Part shown: positions 46,207 through 61,100 of the stretch, one piece after another
Layout: each line of letters begins with the position of its first letter
Position numbering within the stretch: position 1 is the stretch's first letter
NCBI GenBank assembly: GCA_936432065.2
Contig: OW386293.2
Coordinates: 65,241,965 to 65,305,964 of the forward strand
Source: Rutpela maculata
Lineage: Eukaryota; Arthropoda; Insecta; Coleoptera; Cerambycidae
Length of the DNA stretch: 64,000 nt
Reading direction: 5' to 3'
The notes under the pieces: generated by a model
Databases searched by the model: none
Seen by the model: only the letters and a program-made list of their open reading frames with translations
What the model was told of the DNA's origin: nothing
Position numbers and translations under genes: made by a program

Positions 46207-47500
46207 ACCGCTTGTTGTCGTGGGAGACGAGCGTCATTACTCATAACTCATTGGTAAACGTCAACTTTGCGTTGTCAAATGTGAGCAAGAAAGCCTACTT
46301 TATATATCGATTGTAGATTGTATAAAAAATAGTAGGTAATATAAAATGCTAAGATACTAATTCTACAAGCTGGTATTCAATAATGACAATATTAATAAGG
46401 GCTGTAATAACTCAGATATAAGAAGTTTCTTAAATAGTAGAGTTGAAAACGAGATCTTTGTTGACTTCCGTGGAACATTGAAAGGTAAAAATATACTCAT
46501 TACGCCATTACATAATACTTGACGTATATATATATACCCCCTAAGTTCGTCTGGCGATATCGGCGTCCAAACAATCCCCAGGAGTGAAAAACAGAAAAAA
46601 AAAACGGAAAATTAGATATTTGCCTCATCTTTATAGCAGTTTTTTAATTTTTGATGAATTTCTTATAATAACAAAGTTGTGGCTAGTTTTATGCAAAAGA
46701 AATGTGTTGTTTAAGGCGTAAAATATTTCTTAAAACCTGTAGCGATACCAATTAATGCAACATGAAAGACAACTTAATTAAAATTCGGTAATATCGGCTA
46801 AAGTTCGCATTAGGTTACTGTACTCATCGCAGTAGTTAAAAACGATTTTACAGAAATCGCGATAACCAACAGTCAAGTCAGGCGGGAGCTACTATCGTTT
46901 CTTCGCGATGGGAACTCGGGATCGGGTCATCGCTCTCTTTGAGCTGGGTGTTCAAGCAAAGCGCGTGTTTCTGCGCGATATCCACTACTAATTTCAATCA
47001 CTTAGTTGGACCGAAATTCTATAAGAGATTTTGATTGAATTGGAAAGTTCGAAAACTTGGAAAATTCGAAAACGTGCAATGGTAAATGTAACGAGATGTA
47101 TCTACAACCAACATGGCGTAAAATTGTTTTAATGGGATGCCATTAGCGTAGCTGGTCGTCGGGTTGATGCCTAGATAAAATTTCTTTGCTTTCTTAGCAG
47201 CATCGATTTATCGTTCATGTATTATGACGAGCGTCGATTTTCCTTCTGGAAAAAGTATTATGGACAGAAAGTTCGTGTCGCCTGGATGTACATTATTGCT
47301 GAGGGGAGTTCGGAGGAGAGTAGCCACGTCCTGACATTGGTATAACTTCCTTAGTAAGTCAAGAAAAAACCACGTGGGTAAAACCTATTCACAGACGAGC
47401 TGCCTTTTTTTGAAGTTCCCTGCCGGCCATTTCGGAATATCTCCACGTCAACGACTGATGAGTTAAGTAACTTTCATGTTAAATTTACTGTTAATTACCA
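46207..47500. other. Gene-less stretch
   Basis: A plus-strand ATG at about 46909 opens a frame (MGTRDRVIALFELGVQAKR) that could be a Tc1-type helix-turn-helix start, but it closes within about 30 codons and no DDE motif follows. Otherwise nothing is recognised. Confidence 0.35.
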
Positions 47501-47539
47501 CCTTTCCAACAATATTTTTTTTGTGGCTATTTATTAGTC

Positions 47540-48780
47540 TAAATCTGTTTAGGCAGGATATTTTTTTATGAATTTGTTGTGATATACCAACACTCAACTC
47601 GGAGAGCTTATGTGAATATTTGTAATTTTGTGGGTTAACTTACAATATCACTTGTTGGGATTTGTGCCCTGCTTTTTTTAGCGATTTATTATGTGTTAGG
47701 CCTCTTTTGGGATTTAGGCCTGTGTGTGGGGTAACGCCTCGCATTACCAAAGGTAGTTTAGCCTGAGGGGCGCGATTTGCTGTTATTTCTCTGACCGTGC
47801 AGTCAAATTCGCCACGGGGCGTTTTACTTTCCAACAAAATTCTTTTGCTATTTATTAGCTTAGATCTGCTTAGTCAGGATATATATTTATAAATGAATTT
47901 GTTGTGAAATTTTAGAGCTATAAGCCATTTGAGGTAATTTATAGTGGTTACGTGCTAAATATTTTCTTAGATTCTTTTGCGCGTAATTATAACCTTAAAC
48001 TTGTTGTAATTTTATAGTCATGGGTTATTTGAGGTAACTTATAATGGTTACGTGCTAAATATTTTTTTAGATTTTTTTGCGCGTAATTAGAACCTTAAAT
48101 TGGGTGTAATTTTATAATTATAGGCTATTTGAGTTAACTTATAGTGGTTACCTGCTAAATATTTTTTTAGATCCTTTAACGTGTAAATATAATTTTAAAC
48201 TCATGTCAGTGTCTGGGTGAAAGCCGCCCCTTTGCTTTATGCGATTATTTGCTCTAGTGTATTTGATGTTATCATGTAAAACTTTTCTTGGATTTACGCC
48301 GTTTTTTTTGTTATGACCTAGTACCAGTTTCCTATTTTGCCTGATAACATTGTAAAACAAGCGTCCTGTTTTGCCTTCAGCCACCATCTTGTATTGCACC
48401 AACTTGCCCCGGTGCATTTACAAGTTATCAATTGTCAGTTTTAGGCTTTACGCCCTATTTTTTAACCGTGTTATATGTGGTTTCGACCATTTTAAATATT
48501 TAGCTTGTGTAAATAGTTTGGCCAAGGTTTTCTGTAAATTCTATTTCTACGGGGAGTTTGTAATATTTACCTCTACAAGTTGTTTTTAGACCCGAAGCCA
48601 ACTATCTCTTGTATACATTTGAGGCTAGAAATTAAGTGTTGTTTATCGATAAATCAACCGTGGATCTTAGAAAGATATACTAACCATTAAATTGTATGTA
48701 CTATTTAATCGATATTAAATCGATAATTTTATTATATCTTTGTTTTAATATCTTGTTTTGTGCTGTATCTTCCTTATTTC
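47540..48780. repeat. LTR-like region with internal ~98-bp tandem repeat
   Basis: Three tandem units of GGTTACGTGCTAAATATTTT with a GCGCGTAATTA box lie at about 47910-48200. A TTATTAGTCTAAATCTG / TTATTAGCTTAGATCTG repeat lies at about 47533 and 47860. Since a primer-site motif follows at 48800, this is probably part of a long LTR of family B. Confidence 0.45.
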
Positions 48781-49230
48781 ACGATTCTCCTATAGAATCT
48801 GGCGCCCAAGGTACTCTTGAATTTTTGCAGACGAAAACTCAAATTTTTTTCCAAAAAAAAAAAAATTTTTAATTTTTTAGAAAAAAGTTTTTTTTTAATT
48901 TTTTTAAAATTTTTACGACTTATTCACTCTTGGCCGCATTAGTGAGACTGTTGTTTACGCTTACCCATGGCCCTTGGCCTCCTAAAAAAAAACTGGCTAG
49001 CCGAGCCTAATTTGTTTTGGTAATAGGTTATTATTTTTGTGTGTTTGAACATTTTAAGTCACCAGACAAATTAGTTTTGTGTCATCAGGGAATATTAACT
49101 TGGCTAATTCTGTGAATTAATTTGTAAGTGATGATGTCAATTTGGGCTTATCCCATTTAATTTTATAGTAAAACTTCATAGTCAAGAACTTAACCATTCT
49201 AGAGTTATTAAAATTTCCCCAGTTGACCAG
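48760..49230 (+). mobile_element. LTR end, primer site and leader, family B copy 2
   Basis: TGGCGCCC at 48800-48807, A/T homopolymer zone, CACTCTTGGCCGCATTAGTG, TTACCCATGGCCCTTGGCC, CTGGCTAGCCGAGCC and a TTAAGTCACCAGACAAATTAG block, in the same order as 37131-37610. No gag follows. Confidence 0.6.
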
Positions 49231-49694
49231 CTAACATTACAAACCTTGCATAGCTCTCTTATTATGCGAATATATATTTTGTTATTTTGACAAATTCGTT
49301 CCACCGTGATTGTAGGCAGACTAACGAAAATTTTAAAAATTTAATAAGAATAAAAGTTGTAGCGTTTACTATGTAATACTGGCATGTAGAAAAAATTTAT
49401 ACAATTATTGTAAAATATGGATGGAGTCTTCATCTATCAATATGGATTAAACGTCAAATGTTTGTAAATCAAATTGTATGATTTAATAATTTGTAACTAA
49501 ACTGATAAATTATGTGAAAGTACCAACTAAAACTGTTTAAAAATAATAATTTTAGTAAACAATGCGTGAAATTATAATGGATATTGAAAACACGAAGGCA
49601 ATGTGCATACAACCTTTTACTAGGTAAACAAATATTTCTCTTTTAAATTATGGGAAGGTGATCTCTCTGTAAAGCGACATTGCAGCAATCCGAA

Positions 49695-50750
49695 CCAGTG
49701 GAAAAAAAAATAAGTAATTGTTGTAATTGAGATAATAATGCCGTAAATCGATTCAACTACGTTTTTTTAAATAAATATTAGGTATTTCAGGATGCGCAAT
49801 AGGGCAGTTCAAATTTATACCAGAGAAAAGATACGTTCGACCTCCAGATTTATTCGAAATCTCAAAAAATGGATCTCCTGATTTGAACACAATCGTTTAA
49901 TATAAACACGTGCCTCTGAGAATTTTTTCCATATATTTCTTATGAGAAAATATATTTTTTCGTAGATTTATAAGAGAATCGTAAAAATGCAGCGAAATAA
50001 AAATCGCACCGTCCCCTCTTCTCAAAATTGTTCAGAAAATAGAAATGAACTGCCCCTTTTCAAATTTAACCCCCATAAGACTCTTTATAGGGTCCAAAAG
50101 ATGACACCACAAGTCCACAAATAGAGTAAGTATCGAATTTCCTAGTTGAGTGGTGGAGTAGTTATATTAAACTCCGCCAGGACTTAAATATAAATAAAAT
50201 TATTATTAATGTTTTTGACGTATACTATTGTTTATTTGCGATTTTATTGCGCAAATTATTATTAATTAATCACATTCTAATTTCTGGTGATATTTTAATG
50301 TTTTTGATATTGTTCAAACAATTATAATTTATTTAAACAATTTTATTTTGTTACAAATTTAATGAATAGCAAAATATAATTGATTACACAATTTAAAATT
50401 CTTAAAAATGTTAAGAAAAACTCAAATTTCACTAATTAATGTTGGGTTGTACAAAAAAATCGCAAATAAATAAAAATAAAAAATACTTTATACTCTATTT
50501 TTGTCCTTACGGTCATTTCATGAACCGTATAAAATGATCTTCTGGAGATTCATATATGGAAATAAAATTGATGGTCTCGGAGCCTCGAGTTCAGACATTT
50601 TTGCTTAAATTTGCTTTCTTTTCACTACAAATTGAGCTATCCGCGCCCTATTGCACAGCCTAAAATGACATTTATTTAAAAAAATATGCTTGACTCGATT
50701 TACGGTATTTTTATCTGGTTTGCAATAATTCCGTATTTTTTCCACCCTGG
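49695..50750. mobile_element. ~1.05-kb element with diverged inverted ends (right-arm copy)
   Basis: Mirror copy of 43561-44611, from CCAGTGGAAAAAAAAATAAG to ATTTTTTCCACCCTGG. No coding content. Confidence 0.65.
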
Positions 50751-51059
50751 TTTTGATTTCAGTCTCTCTAATATAATATAATAATAGGAAGGTGTATAGA
50801 TATATCGTTAATTTAATATAATCTATAATTAATTAATATTTAATCTATAATTCATAAGTACATATATTAAATATTTTCAATCTGTTTTAACATTTTAAAA
50901 TATATATTATTTTTATATTTTAATAATAATAATAATGTTATTCGTTGTTTTTTAAAAATCCTTGGTTACATGAGAGGAGATAGTTAACTTGAAAGAAACT
51001 TTATTCTGAGGCAAGTGAGCTGCCACACACACTCCCTCGCTAATAAAAAGAAAAGTCAA

Positions 51060-53141
51060 TAAGCTAAACCGTCAATGGCAAAACGAACTTTTTTAATAGG
51101 TAGTGGAGTGACATCACATTTGTCAGCCAATAAAAATGCAGGTTTAACTCTGTCAATATTGACAGTAACGACTTTAGTTCCTTTAATGAAAGTAATTAAT
51201 TTATTTGTACGGGACAAAACTTTAAATGGGCCACAATCAGATAATTGAAGAACGAAAAGGGAAATGAAATTAAAAAAAAATGTTTACTTATCCACATTGC
51301 ATAATTCCAGGCCATTGAGTATCCTACAACGTTAGTCGCCACTCTGACCTAAAATACCGAATTTAATTATTTGTAGTGGGGCGTATTAGAAAAGGAGCAT
51401 CTCAAAGGGTGGTGAGTTTAAGGTGACGCCGATTGTACGACAGAAAGTAGGTTCAAACCGTTCTCTGCGAACAAAAACAAAATCACAAGTTAAAATATCA
51501 GAACTGACAAATGATTTGTGATTAACGTGATGAACAGGAGAAATGAAAGTTAAATTATTAAAATAAGCGCGTAATTTGTCGATAAAATAAGGAATATCTG
51601 GTCAGTTATATTATTTAGTGAATAATTCACCTGGTAGTCTCAAGGTTTGACCAAATATGAGTTCGGCTGAAGAACATTGCGAATCATCTTTGGGGATAGC
51701 TCTAAAAGATAATATTATAATAGGAAGTTCATCTACCCAATGTGACGTGTTAGTTCTAGCTATTAACGTAGCTTTAAGAGTTCTGTGAAATCGTTCTACT
51801 GTGCCATCGCTTTGCGGGTGTGAGTGGTGGTACGTATTCTATGAAACCCTAAAAATTTTGAAAACTGGTTAAATAACTTTGATTAGTCAGTAGTGATATA
51901 TAATGGTACGCCGAAACGACAAACAAAATTTTGGAATAAAGTGCGCGCAACGGTCTTTGCCGGTCTTTGTCTTTGCTCTAATATTAGAAAGAGGATAGGC
52001 CTCTGGCCATCTGGTAAACCGTTCGATCACAGTTAGAATGTAAGAGCAACCCTTAGAAAGGTTGGAATGGTCCTACTAAATCTATATGGATGTGATCGAA
52101 TCGACCTTTGGGTACTTCAAAATGACCTATTGGACTTTTTGTATGACGGATGACTTTAGTAGTCTGACAGTTGACTCATGCTTTAGCCCACAAATTGCAG
52201 TCCGAATTCATTTTAAGCCAGAAATAATTATTAGTAACTAATGTTCTAGTTACTTTAATGCCAGGGTGAGATAAACCACGAAAAATATCAAAAATAGTTC
52301 GCCTATAAATGACTGGAGCAAAAGGGCGTAGTTTGGGGCGAGAAGTGTCACACCAAATAAATTCATCTAAACCTGGAATTTTAATTTTCTCTAAGGGGTG
52401 AGTGTAGAGGCGACTTTAAATGTGAATGTCAGTCGATATTCCGTTGAAGCAACGTCGATTGCGGTTAGTACTTGACCCATCTTGGGAAATACATCGTTCT
52501 CGTCCCACCTTCTAGCGGCTTGTATATCAGTGTATACGCGGAAGCTACGTAATTTCAGACGAGGATTACGTAGTGGATATACCATCCTTCGGAGGGGATG
52601 TAAAGCAGGCGGTCCCTTGTCTATTAAATGTTAGGCAAGTAAAAGATCCCTACTTTTCTTAAGGGAAGAAGTTCGGCAAAATTTCCAGGTTGGGGGTAGC
52701 TCGTCTCCTGGCGTCGGTGATAGGCCCTGGTAGCGGAAATAGGCCGACGTTAAATAAATAGATAAAAAAAAAATTCTCTAAGTTGAAAGTGATTTTAGAA
52801 TTTGATGATTGATTCGACAATAAAAACTGAAGGTCAGAATCTTCTTCTTGAGCTTTGCTCAATAATTTTAATATAATATAAAGTAAATTAGACTTTCTGG
52901 TTTGAACTGGAGAAATATATTGTTCAAAGGAAGACGTATCATATACATGTGATAAAGTGCCTGTTATGATGTTATCTTTTTCTTTAATGTGTCGACTTTC
53001 ACATTAAAATTGAGCAATATATTCTAAATGTCGTATTTGTCGAGGCGATCTCGCTGCTTTGGTGAACAATGCTTTAATTAAAGGTTTGTGGTCAGTAAAA
53101 CAAATACATTTACGACCTTTAATTAAATATTTAAAATGCTT
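51060..53141 (-). pseudogene. pol: Ty3/gypsy RNase H and integrase (right-arm copy)
   Basis: Minus-strand mirror of the left-arm pol, from RNase H (RKCICFTDHKPLIKALF) to the integrase C-terminus, with the same ~390-bp and ~190-bp interruptions at mirrored places. RT is missing because the arm ends at 53141. It shares stops with the left copy, so most lesions came before the duplication. As a piece of an old retrotransposon it has no function of its own. Confidence 0.8.
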
Positions 53142-53149
53142 TATAGTAG

Positions 53150-53270
<121 letters not shown>

Positions 53271-53709
53271 GTTCAAAAATATGCTTCTTCTGTTTACACT
53301 TAACATTACACTTAACGCGCCAGATTTGCAATTTGTTGTAGTCTGGCCAATTTCCTTATTTTTGAAATAAGGATGTATAGAGGGTTGCTTCAGAGAGAAA
53401 TTACGTTTAGTAAATACTCTGCCTTCTAGAGGCATATTTTTGAACATTTGCTGCCCATCTCAGGCTAACCAATTCGATTGTAGTGAACAGCGACCGCGAG
53501 ATGGCGCCTTCGATTTATTTTGCATGTCGCAGTCTTAAGATTGTGAACATGTACCATGTCACCGAAAATCTCGTTGCCAGTTACTGCATGCCTACCTTGC
53601 ACTGAAGAGAGCTAACAGCTCGAAACTGTAGTCTGCAAGTGGTGTGTAGTGGCTGACAGGAGAGTTCCTTTAATTAGGAATAAGTCTTTCGGTCGGTGTT
53701 TGCTAAAAT

Positions 53710-54120
53710 TAGTGATGCAGATATTCGGATGATTTCGGTACTCGGATTACACGGAATCGGATGACAAGAATATTCGGATTAATCATCCGATGTCGAATTA
53801 AATTTTCACTATATATATTAGTGATGTGATATGGCGATTTTTCAATCGCACTCTGTCAACAGTGCGATCGTGATTAAAGCGAATGCAAGTGGCACTGATG
53901 TTAGTAATTTTTCTCCCCAAATCTCAGAATCCATGAGCGGGGGGGAGAAATCTAAAACACATTTTATTATCCAAGCGCACGATTGACAATTGTTTTTTAT
54001 TTTGTACTTAAAATTAATCCGAGTATATTTTATTCGGATGAAATTTTAATACTCGGAATCAAGCGAGTATTTTGATACTCTGATTAACCGAGTATTTTAA
54101 TTCGAATTCGCCCAACACTA
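53710..54120. mobile_element. 411-bp hAT-type MITE, copy 1
   Basis: Flanked by the 8-bp direct repeat GCTAAAAT (53702-53709 and 54121-54128), the target duplication size of hAT transposons. The ends TAGTGATGCAG and GCCCAACACTA are inverted in the AGTG part, and CGGAT/ATCCG and ACTCGG/CCGAGT repeats pair inside. No open frame. Confidence 0.8.
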
Positions 54121-54278
54121 GCTAAAATCGAATTATAGCGTTTCGTAGTAATATGTGATTATTACACTTAACGCGCCAGATTTGCAATTTGTTGTAGTCT
54201 GGTCAATTTCCTTATTTTTGCTTCAGAGAGAAATTACGTTTAGTAAATACTCTGCCTTCTAGAAGCATATTTTTGAAC

Positions 54279-54644
<366 letters not shown>

Positions 54645-54695
54645 AAACAAATACATTTACGACCTTTAATTAAATATTTAAAATGCTTTATAGTA

Positions 54696-54744
<49 letters not shown>

Positions 54745-55183
54745 GTTCAAAAATATGCTTCTTCTGTTTACACTTAACATTACACTTAACGCGCCAGATT
54801 TGCAATTTGTTGTAGTCTGGCCAATTTCCTTATTTTTGAAATAAGGATGTATAGAGGGTTGCTTCAGAGAGAAATTACGTTTAGTGAATACTCTGCCTTC
54901 TAGAGGCATATTTTTGAACATTTGCTGCCCATCTCAGGCTAACCAATTCGATTGTAGTGAACAGCGACCGCGAGATGGCGCCTTCGATTTATTTTGCATG
55001 TCGCAGTCTTAAGATTGTGAACATGTACCATGTCACCGAAAATCTCGTTGCCAGTTACTGCATGCCTACCTTGCACTGAAGAGAGCTAACAGCTCGAAAC
55101 TGTAGTCTGCAAGTGGTGTGTAGTGGCTGACAGGAGAGTTCCTTTAATTAGGAATAAGTCTTTCGGTCGGTGTTTGCTAAAAT

Positions 55184-55594
55184 TAGTGATGCAGATATTC
55201 GGATGATTTCGGTACTCGGAGTGCACGGAATCGGATGACAAGAATATTCGGATTAATCATCCGATGTCGAATTAAATTTTCACTATATATATTAGTGATG
55301 TGATATGGCGATTTTTCAATCGCACTCTGTCAACAGTGCGATCGTGATTAAAGCGAATGCAAGTGGCACTGATGTTAGTAATTTTTCTCCCCAAATCTCA
55401 GAATCCATGAGCGGGGGGGAGAAATCTAAAACACATTTTATTATCCAAGCGCACGATTGACAATTGTTTTTTATTTTGTACTTAAAATTAATCCGAGTAT
55501 ATTTTATTCGGATGAAATTTTAATACTCGGAATCAAGCGAGTATTTTGATACTCTGATTAACCGAGTATTTTAATTCGAATTCGCCCAACACTA
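55184..55594. mobile_element. 411-bp hAT-type MITE, copy 2
   Basis: Same length and same GCTAAAAT flanks (55176-55183 and 55595-55602) as copy 1, so it was duplicated with its flanks and did not insert independently. Confidence 0.8.
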
Positions 55595-55765
55595 GCTAAA
55601 ATTGAATTACAGCGTTTCGTAGTAATATGTGATTATTACACTTAACGCGCCAGATTTGCAATTTGTTGTAGTCTGGTCAATTTCCTTATTTTTGCTTCAG
55701 AGAGAAATTACGTTTAGTAAATACTCTGCCTTCTAGAAGCATATTTTTGAACGTATATATATATA

Positions 55766-55988
55766 CAGGGTGTCCTGAAACTCCCGCCTTCCCCTTTAGG
55801 TGCTAATTCTCCATGAAAAAATAGTAAGAAAAGTTCCTATAAACATGTGTCCGGAAATGCTTCCTAAGGGAGCTACGGCCCTCTAAGGATGGCGCAAAAA
55901 TAGGTGTTTTTACTAATTATCTCGGAAATGATTTGGGACAACTTTATGAAACTTGGTTACGTTTTTTTGATTATTAAAGGTTATTGTT

Positions 55989-55992
<4 letters not shown>
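55766..55992 (+). mobile_element. DNA-transposon end fragment, copy 2
   Basis: Same as 54378-54604, part of the segmental repeat. Confidence 0.5.
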
Positions 55993-56032
<40 letters not shown>

Positions 56033-56807
56033 CAGTGTGTCCAACTAAGTCTGCACCATATGGGAAACTTTTTTATTATCGGTTTTATGAAAAAAAGTTA
56101 TTCTTGATAAAAAGTTTTGCATGGCCTAAAACCCAAAACGAAATAATCAGATATTAATTTTTTGTAGTCATATACGAGGTTTGTCGAAAAATGTAAATTT
56201 TGCTCAAGAGTAAAGTTCCTTTATTTTTTACAATATCGACAATCGTTATTAAGAAAAGTTGATCCTAATTGAAAACTACGGTCAGATATCCAATATTATC
56301 CATCTACCATGAAAAAATAATTTTTGGGTATAATATTTATTTTTTCATGGTAGATGGATAATACTGGATATCTGACCGTAGTTTTCAATTAGGATCAACT
56401 TTTCTTAATAACGATTGTCGATATTAAGAAAAGTTGATCCTAATTGAAAACTAGTCAGATATCCGGTATTATCCATCTACCATGAAAAAATAGGTAATAT
56501 ACCCAAAAATTATTAAAGATCGTTTTTTCATGGTAGATGGATAATATTGGATATCTGACCATAGTTTTCAATTAGGATCAACTTTTCTTAATAACGATTG
56601 TCGATATTGTAATAAATAAAGGTAATTTACTCTTGAGCAAAATTTACATTTTTCGACAAACCCCGTATACGACTGCAAAAAAATAATATCTGATTATTTC
56701 ATTTTGGGTTTTAGGCCATGCAAAACTTTTTATCAAGAATAACTTTTTTTCATAAAACCAATAATAAAAAAGTTTCCCATATGGTGCCGACTTAGTTGGA
56801 CACACTG
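56033..56807. mobile_element. 775-bp TIR element with two internal snapback hairpins
   Basis: Ends CAGTGTGTCCAACTAAGTC and GACTTAGTTGGACACACTG, flanked by TA. The TIRs are over 150 bp (a CCATATGGGAAACTTTTTTA block, a CAAAACTTTTTATC block). The centre has four copies of a ~75-bp block (GTTGATCCTAATTGAAAAC ... CCATCTACCATGAAAAAAT) alternating in direction, forming two hairpins in tandem. Tc1/mariner-like by the TA; no transposase. Confidence 0.75.
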
Positions 56808-56820
56808 TATATATATATAT

Positions 56821-58687
<1,867 letters not shown>

Positions 58688-58887
58688 NNNNNNNNNNNNN
58701 NNNNNNNNNNNNNNNNNNNNNNNNNNNNNNNNNNNNNNNNNNNNNNNNNNNNNNNNNNNNNNNNNNNNNNNNNNNNNNNNNNNNNNNNNNNNNNNNNNNN
58801 NNNNNNNNNNNNNNNNNNNNNNNNNNNNNNNNNNNNNNNNNNNNNNNNNNNNNNNNNNNNNNNNNNNNNNNNNNNNNNNNNNNNNNN
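58688..58887. other. Assembly gap (200 N)
   Basis: Exactly 200 N. The two sides do not obviously belong together: gypsy-arm repeat on the left, Penelope RT on the right. Confidence 0.99.
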
Positions 58888-59302
58888 ACAATGGAGACCC
58901 CATTGCCATACCGAAGTTTTGTTGATAGAAATCACCTTCAAACTGAAAGTAAGTCTTTTTTATACATAATGTTAGAAGTTCCTTTATGCTATTAACAGTT
59001 AATTTAGTTCTAGCTTCCAAATTATTATCATTTAACAATTTATCCTTGACTATTTCTAAAGTTTTATCTACGGGGACATTGGTAAAGAGGCTAACTAGAT
59101 CAAAACTAACCATCAGATGGGTATCATGAATATTATTTTCATAAATCTTTTCTATAAAGTGTCTACTATTTTTAATATACGAATCGGTGTTTCCAGATAA
59201 TGGATTTAGAACATTAAATAAGAATTTTCCCAAGTTATGGCAGAGCATCCCAATAAGAAATAGAGAAAAATTAAGAAAATGCCACAACCAACATTTAGAC
59301 AA
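58888..59302 (-). pseudogene. Penelope-like element reverse transcriptase, fragment
   Basis: The minus-strand frame reads LFNVLNPLSGNTDSYIKNS, then HLMVSFDLVSLFTNVPVDKT (the catalytic Asp is in SFDLVSLFTNVP), IKELLTLCIKKTYFQFEG and FGMAMGSPL, where the N gap begins. The order and the AMGSPL box are those of Penelope-like RT; the YxDD and GIY-YIG parts would lie in or beyond the gap. The fragment is open for about 138 codons. Upstream of the frame the RT N-terminus is missing (LIGMLCHNLGKF is already next to unrelated sequence), so it is truncated or broken at both sides. In the family the enzyme copies element RNA at telomeric or nicked DNA ends. Confidence 0.85.
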
Positions 59303-60142
59303 TAAATAGCTATTATTGTAAAAATGTACTTTGTATTATTTTATTTAGTCTTACTTTAGTACTAAGTACTATAACGTCTTGCATGTAATTTTATTACTGC
59401 CTTACTAACAAAGCGTAGATATAGTCAGGGTGTCAATAAAAAAATGTGGAAGTAAGGTATAGTAGAGGTTTTTTTACGGTTATCGGCACTTTAGTAGGTC
59501 GAGTTTAAGAATCCGGTTGATGCCATTCTGGCAACCTTGGGCATTTTGAGATATTCAAGATGGCGACTTGTCTAAGATGTAATTTTTTTTTTAAAAAATT
59601 TAATTTATCAAATGTGGGTATGTGATACATCATTTTCTATGTTTTTCAGGATCTGGAACACAAATTTGAGGTCTAAAAAGACTTAAGGGCAATTCCTTCT
59701 GCGTTGCCCTATCAAAATATAAAATAGGTATCGATTGTGGATGTTAAAAACAAATTCGATGCAGAAAGGAACAGCTCAGAAATACGATGGATTTGTGTTT
59801 TAAATAATTCTCCCTTTATTTAATAATTTAATATTAAACTTTCTTCCGCAAGGAAGTAAAAAGTTATTTTTAAATTCTTACGGAAGTAAGTTAGGACATA
59901 ATTTAGGCCTTATGTTTTTTGAGAGTGACCATCATTCAAATTATGGATGCGAGACACTCTGGAATCGTATGAGCTGATTTTTTTTTCAGATCACGTCTTA
60001 ATCTTGTTAAGCTAACAAAGTTTAAAAATAAACGTTATCTTGTAACTTTTAAAAATCGTTTAATCGTTACGGGACTACAAACTAATCCCTTTCAGCTACA
60101 AAAAGCGCTGTGATATCTGAGAGGGCTGATCTAGCGATGCAA
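59303..60142. other. Gene-less stretch with a CAGGGTGTC end
   Basis: CAGGGTGTCAATAAAAAAATG at 59426 looks like the left end of a Tc1/mariner-like element, but no inverse end or transposase is seen. Confidence 0.4.
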
Positions 60143-60223
60143 CATGAAGAAGCGGATACCATTATGGTGCAGCACTGCAGCAACTTATTCACGAGATTAA
60201 AGGAAATCCAGATATCATCGTAA
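60143..60223 (+). pseudogene. Fragment of an unnamed invertebrate ORF (HEEADT part)
   Basis: Reads HEEADTIMVQH then a short tail to TAA. A HEEADT box recurs in an uncharacterised ORF family that, as I remember it, ends in the pattern seen at 63695-64000. The acidic cluster might be part of a PIN-like nuclease site, which is speculation. It is only 27 codons, so confidence is low alone; it gains support from the partner fragment. Confidence 0.35.
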
Positions 60224-60884
60224 ATGTAATAACGATGTTTTACTTGTATATTATTATAATTTACTAGATTTGAAAAATGAGGTTTCTATGGTTTCTTTTA
60301 AGTCACTGCGAGCCTCTATAGATATTAGGACCACGGTTTTAAAACACAAACAAATTATTTACCAGCCGCACATTCTTTATCTGGTTGCGACACGGTGCAT
60401 GTGATCGGGATATTTTTTTTTAATTAAAGGTAATTAAATTTCCTACACACCTCTCGAGGCAAATTTTTAAATGACTCGGTCAACTTTTATTAATGACGTA
60501 ATAAACTGTCAAAAAACGGTAAAAAAATATTAAAAATTTAAATAATGAACCAATATCGCTATATTCATATGAAAATTATTTTTTTTTGTCTATACATCAG
60601 CAGAGCGGTTGTTATATTATAATCTGAACGGGCTATACCCCTTACTCTTTCCAAATTTACAATAACAAAGGCTTTTGTCACGCTCAATTCTCTGGGCGCG
60701 GAACGGTATTGATGGATACACAATAAAATTCTTTCTGGTATAGGCTATATTTCGTCGATTCCATTTAACGATTAACTTCTTAATTAACTAATTAAATTCA
60801 TCCGTCTCTTTCTGGACGCATTTTTACGAACCTCACTTTTTATTCACGATGCTCCCTTTGTCGTGTCGTATTTTGCAATTTTGT

Positions 60885-61100
60885 TGAAATGTCAAAAAAT
60901 GCCACTTTTCATTCGTTCGTGCCGAGCCGAATTTTCGATTTGTCCTACGCAATTTACGATGCGGATCAACTAGAACTCTCCCTCTTTCCATTGCGACATC
61001 GTTCGGTCATCCCGCTGGTGTATGTTTTCGCACTTTTTTCGGGTACTTTTTTTTTCGCCGTTTTTCGTTTATATCTCGGAAACGACTGCAGCTAGATCAA
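60885..61100 (+). repeat. Diverged copy of a foldback-arm segment
   Basis: GCCGAGCCGAATTTTCGA and a CGACATCGTTCGGTCATCCC phrase match the order GAGCCGAATTTTCGAG and CGACATCGTACGGCCGTCCC at 30199-30290, with the same preceding TCATTCGTTCGTGC-type sequence. The open frame is shared between copies, but I see no domain. Confidence 0.65.

Larger units (their letters stand above)
49695..53141 (-). repeat. Inverted duplication, right arm (3.4 kb)
   Basis: Mirror of 41170-44611. The inner end is the CCAGTGG end of the TIR element. The outer end stops in RNase H and runs into (TA)n at 53152. Confidence 0.85.
54643..55992. repeat. Tandem segmental repeat, unit 2
   Basis: Second copy of 53095-54604 with shorter TA tracts (54700-54742 and 55754-55765). 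Confidence 0.85.

Noticed and set aside
46909..47000. Tc1-type helix-turn-helix start
   Set aside because: Only about 30 codons remain open and no DDE catalytic region follows; the resemblance is too weak to list as a gene.
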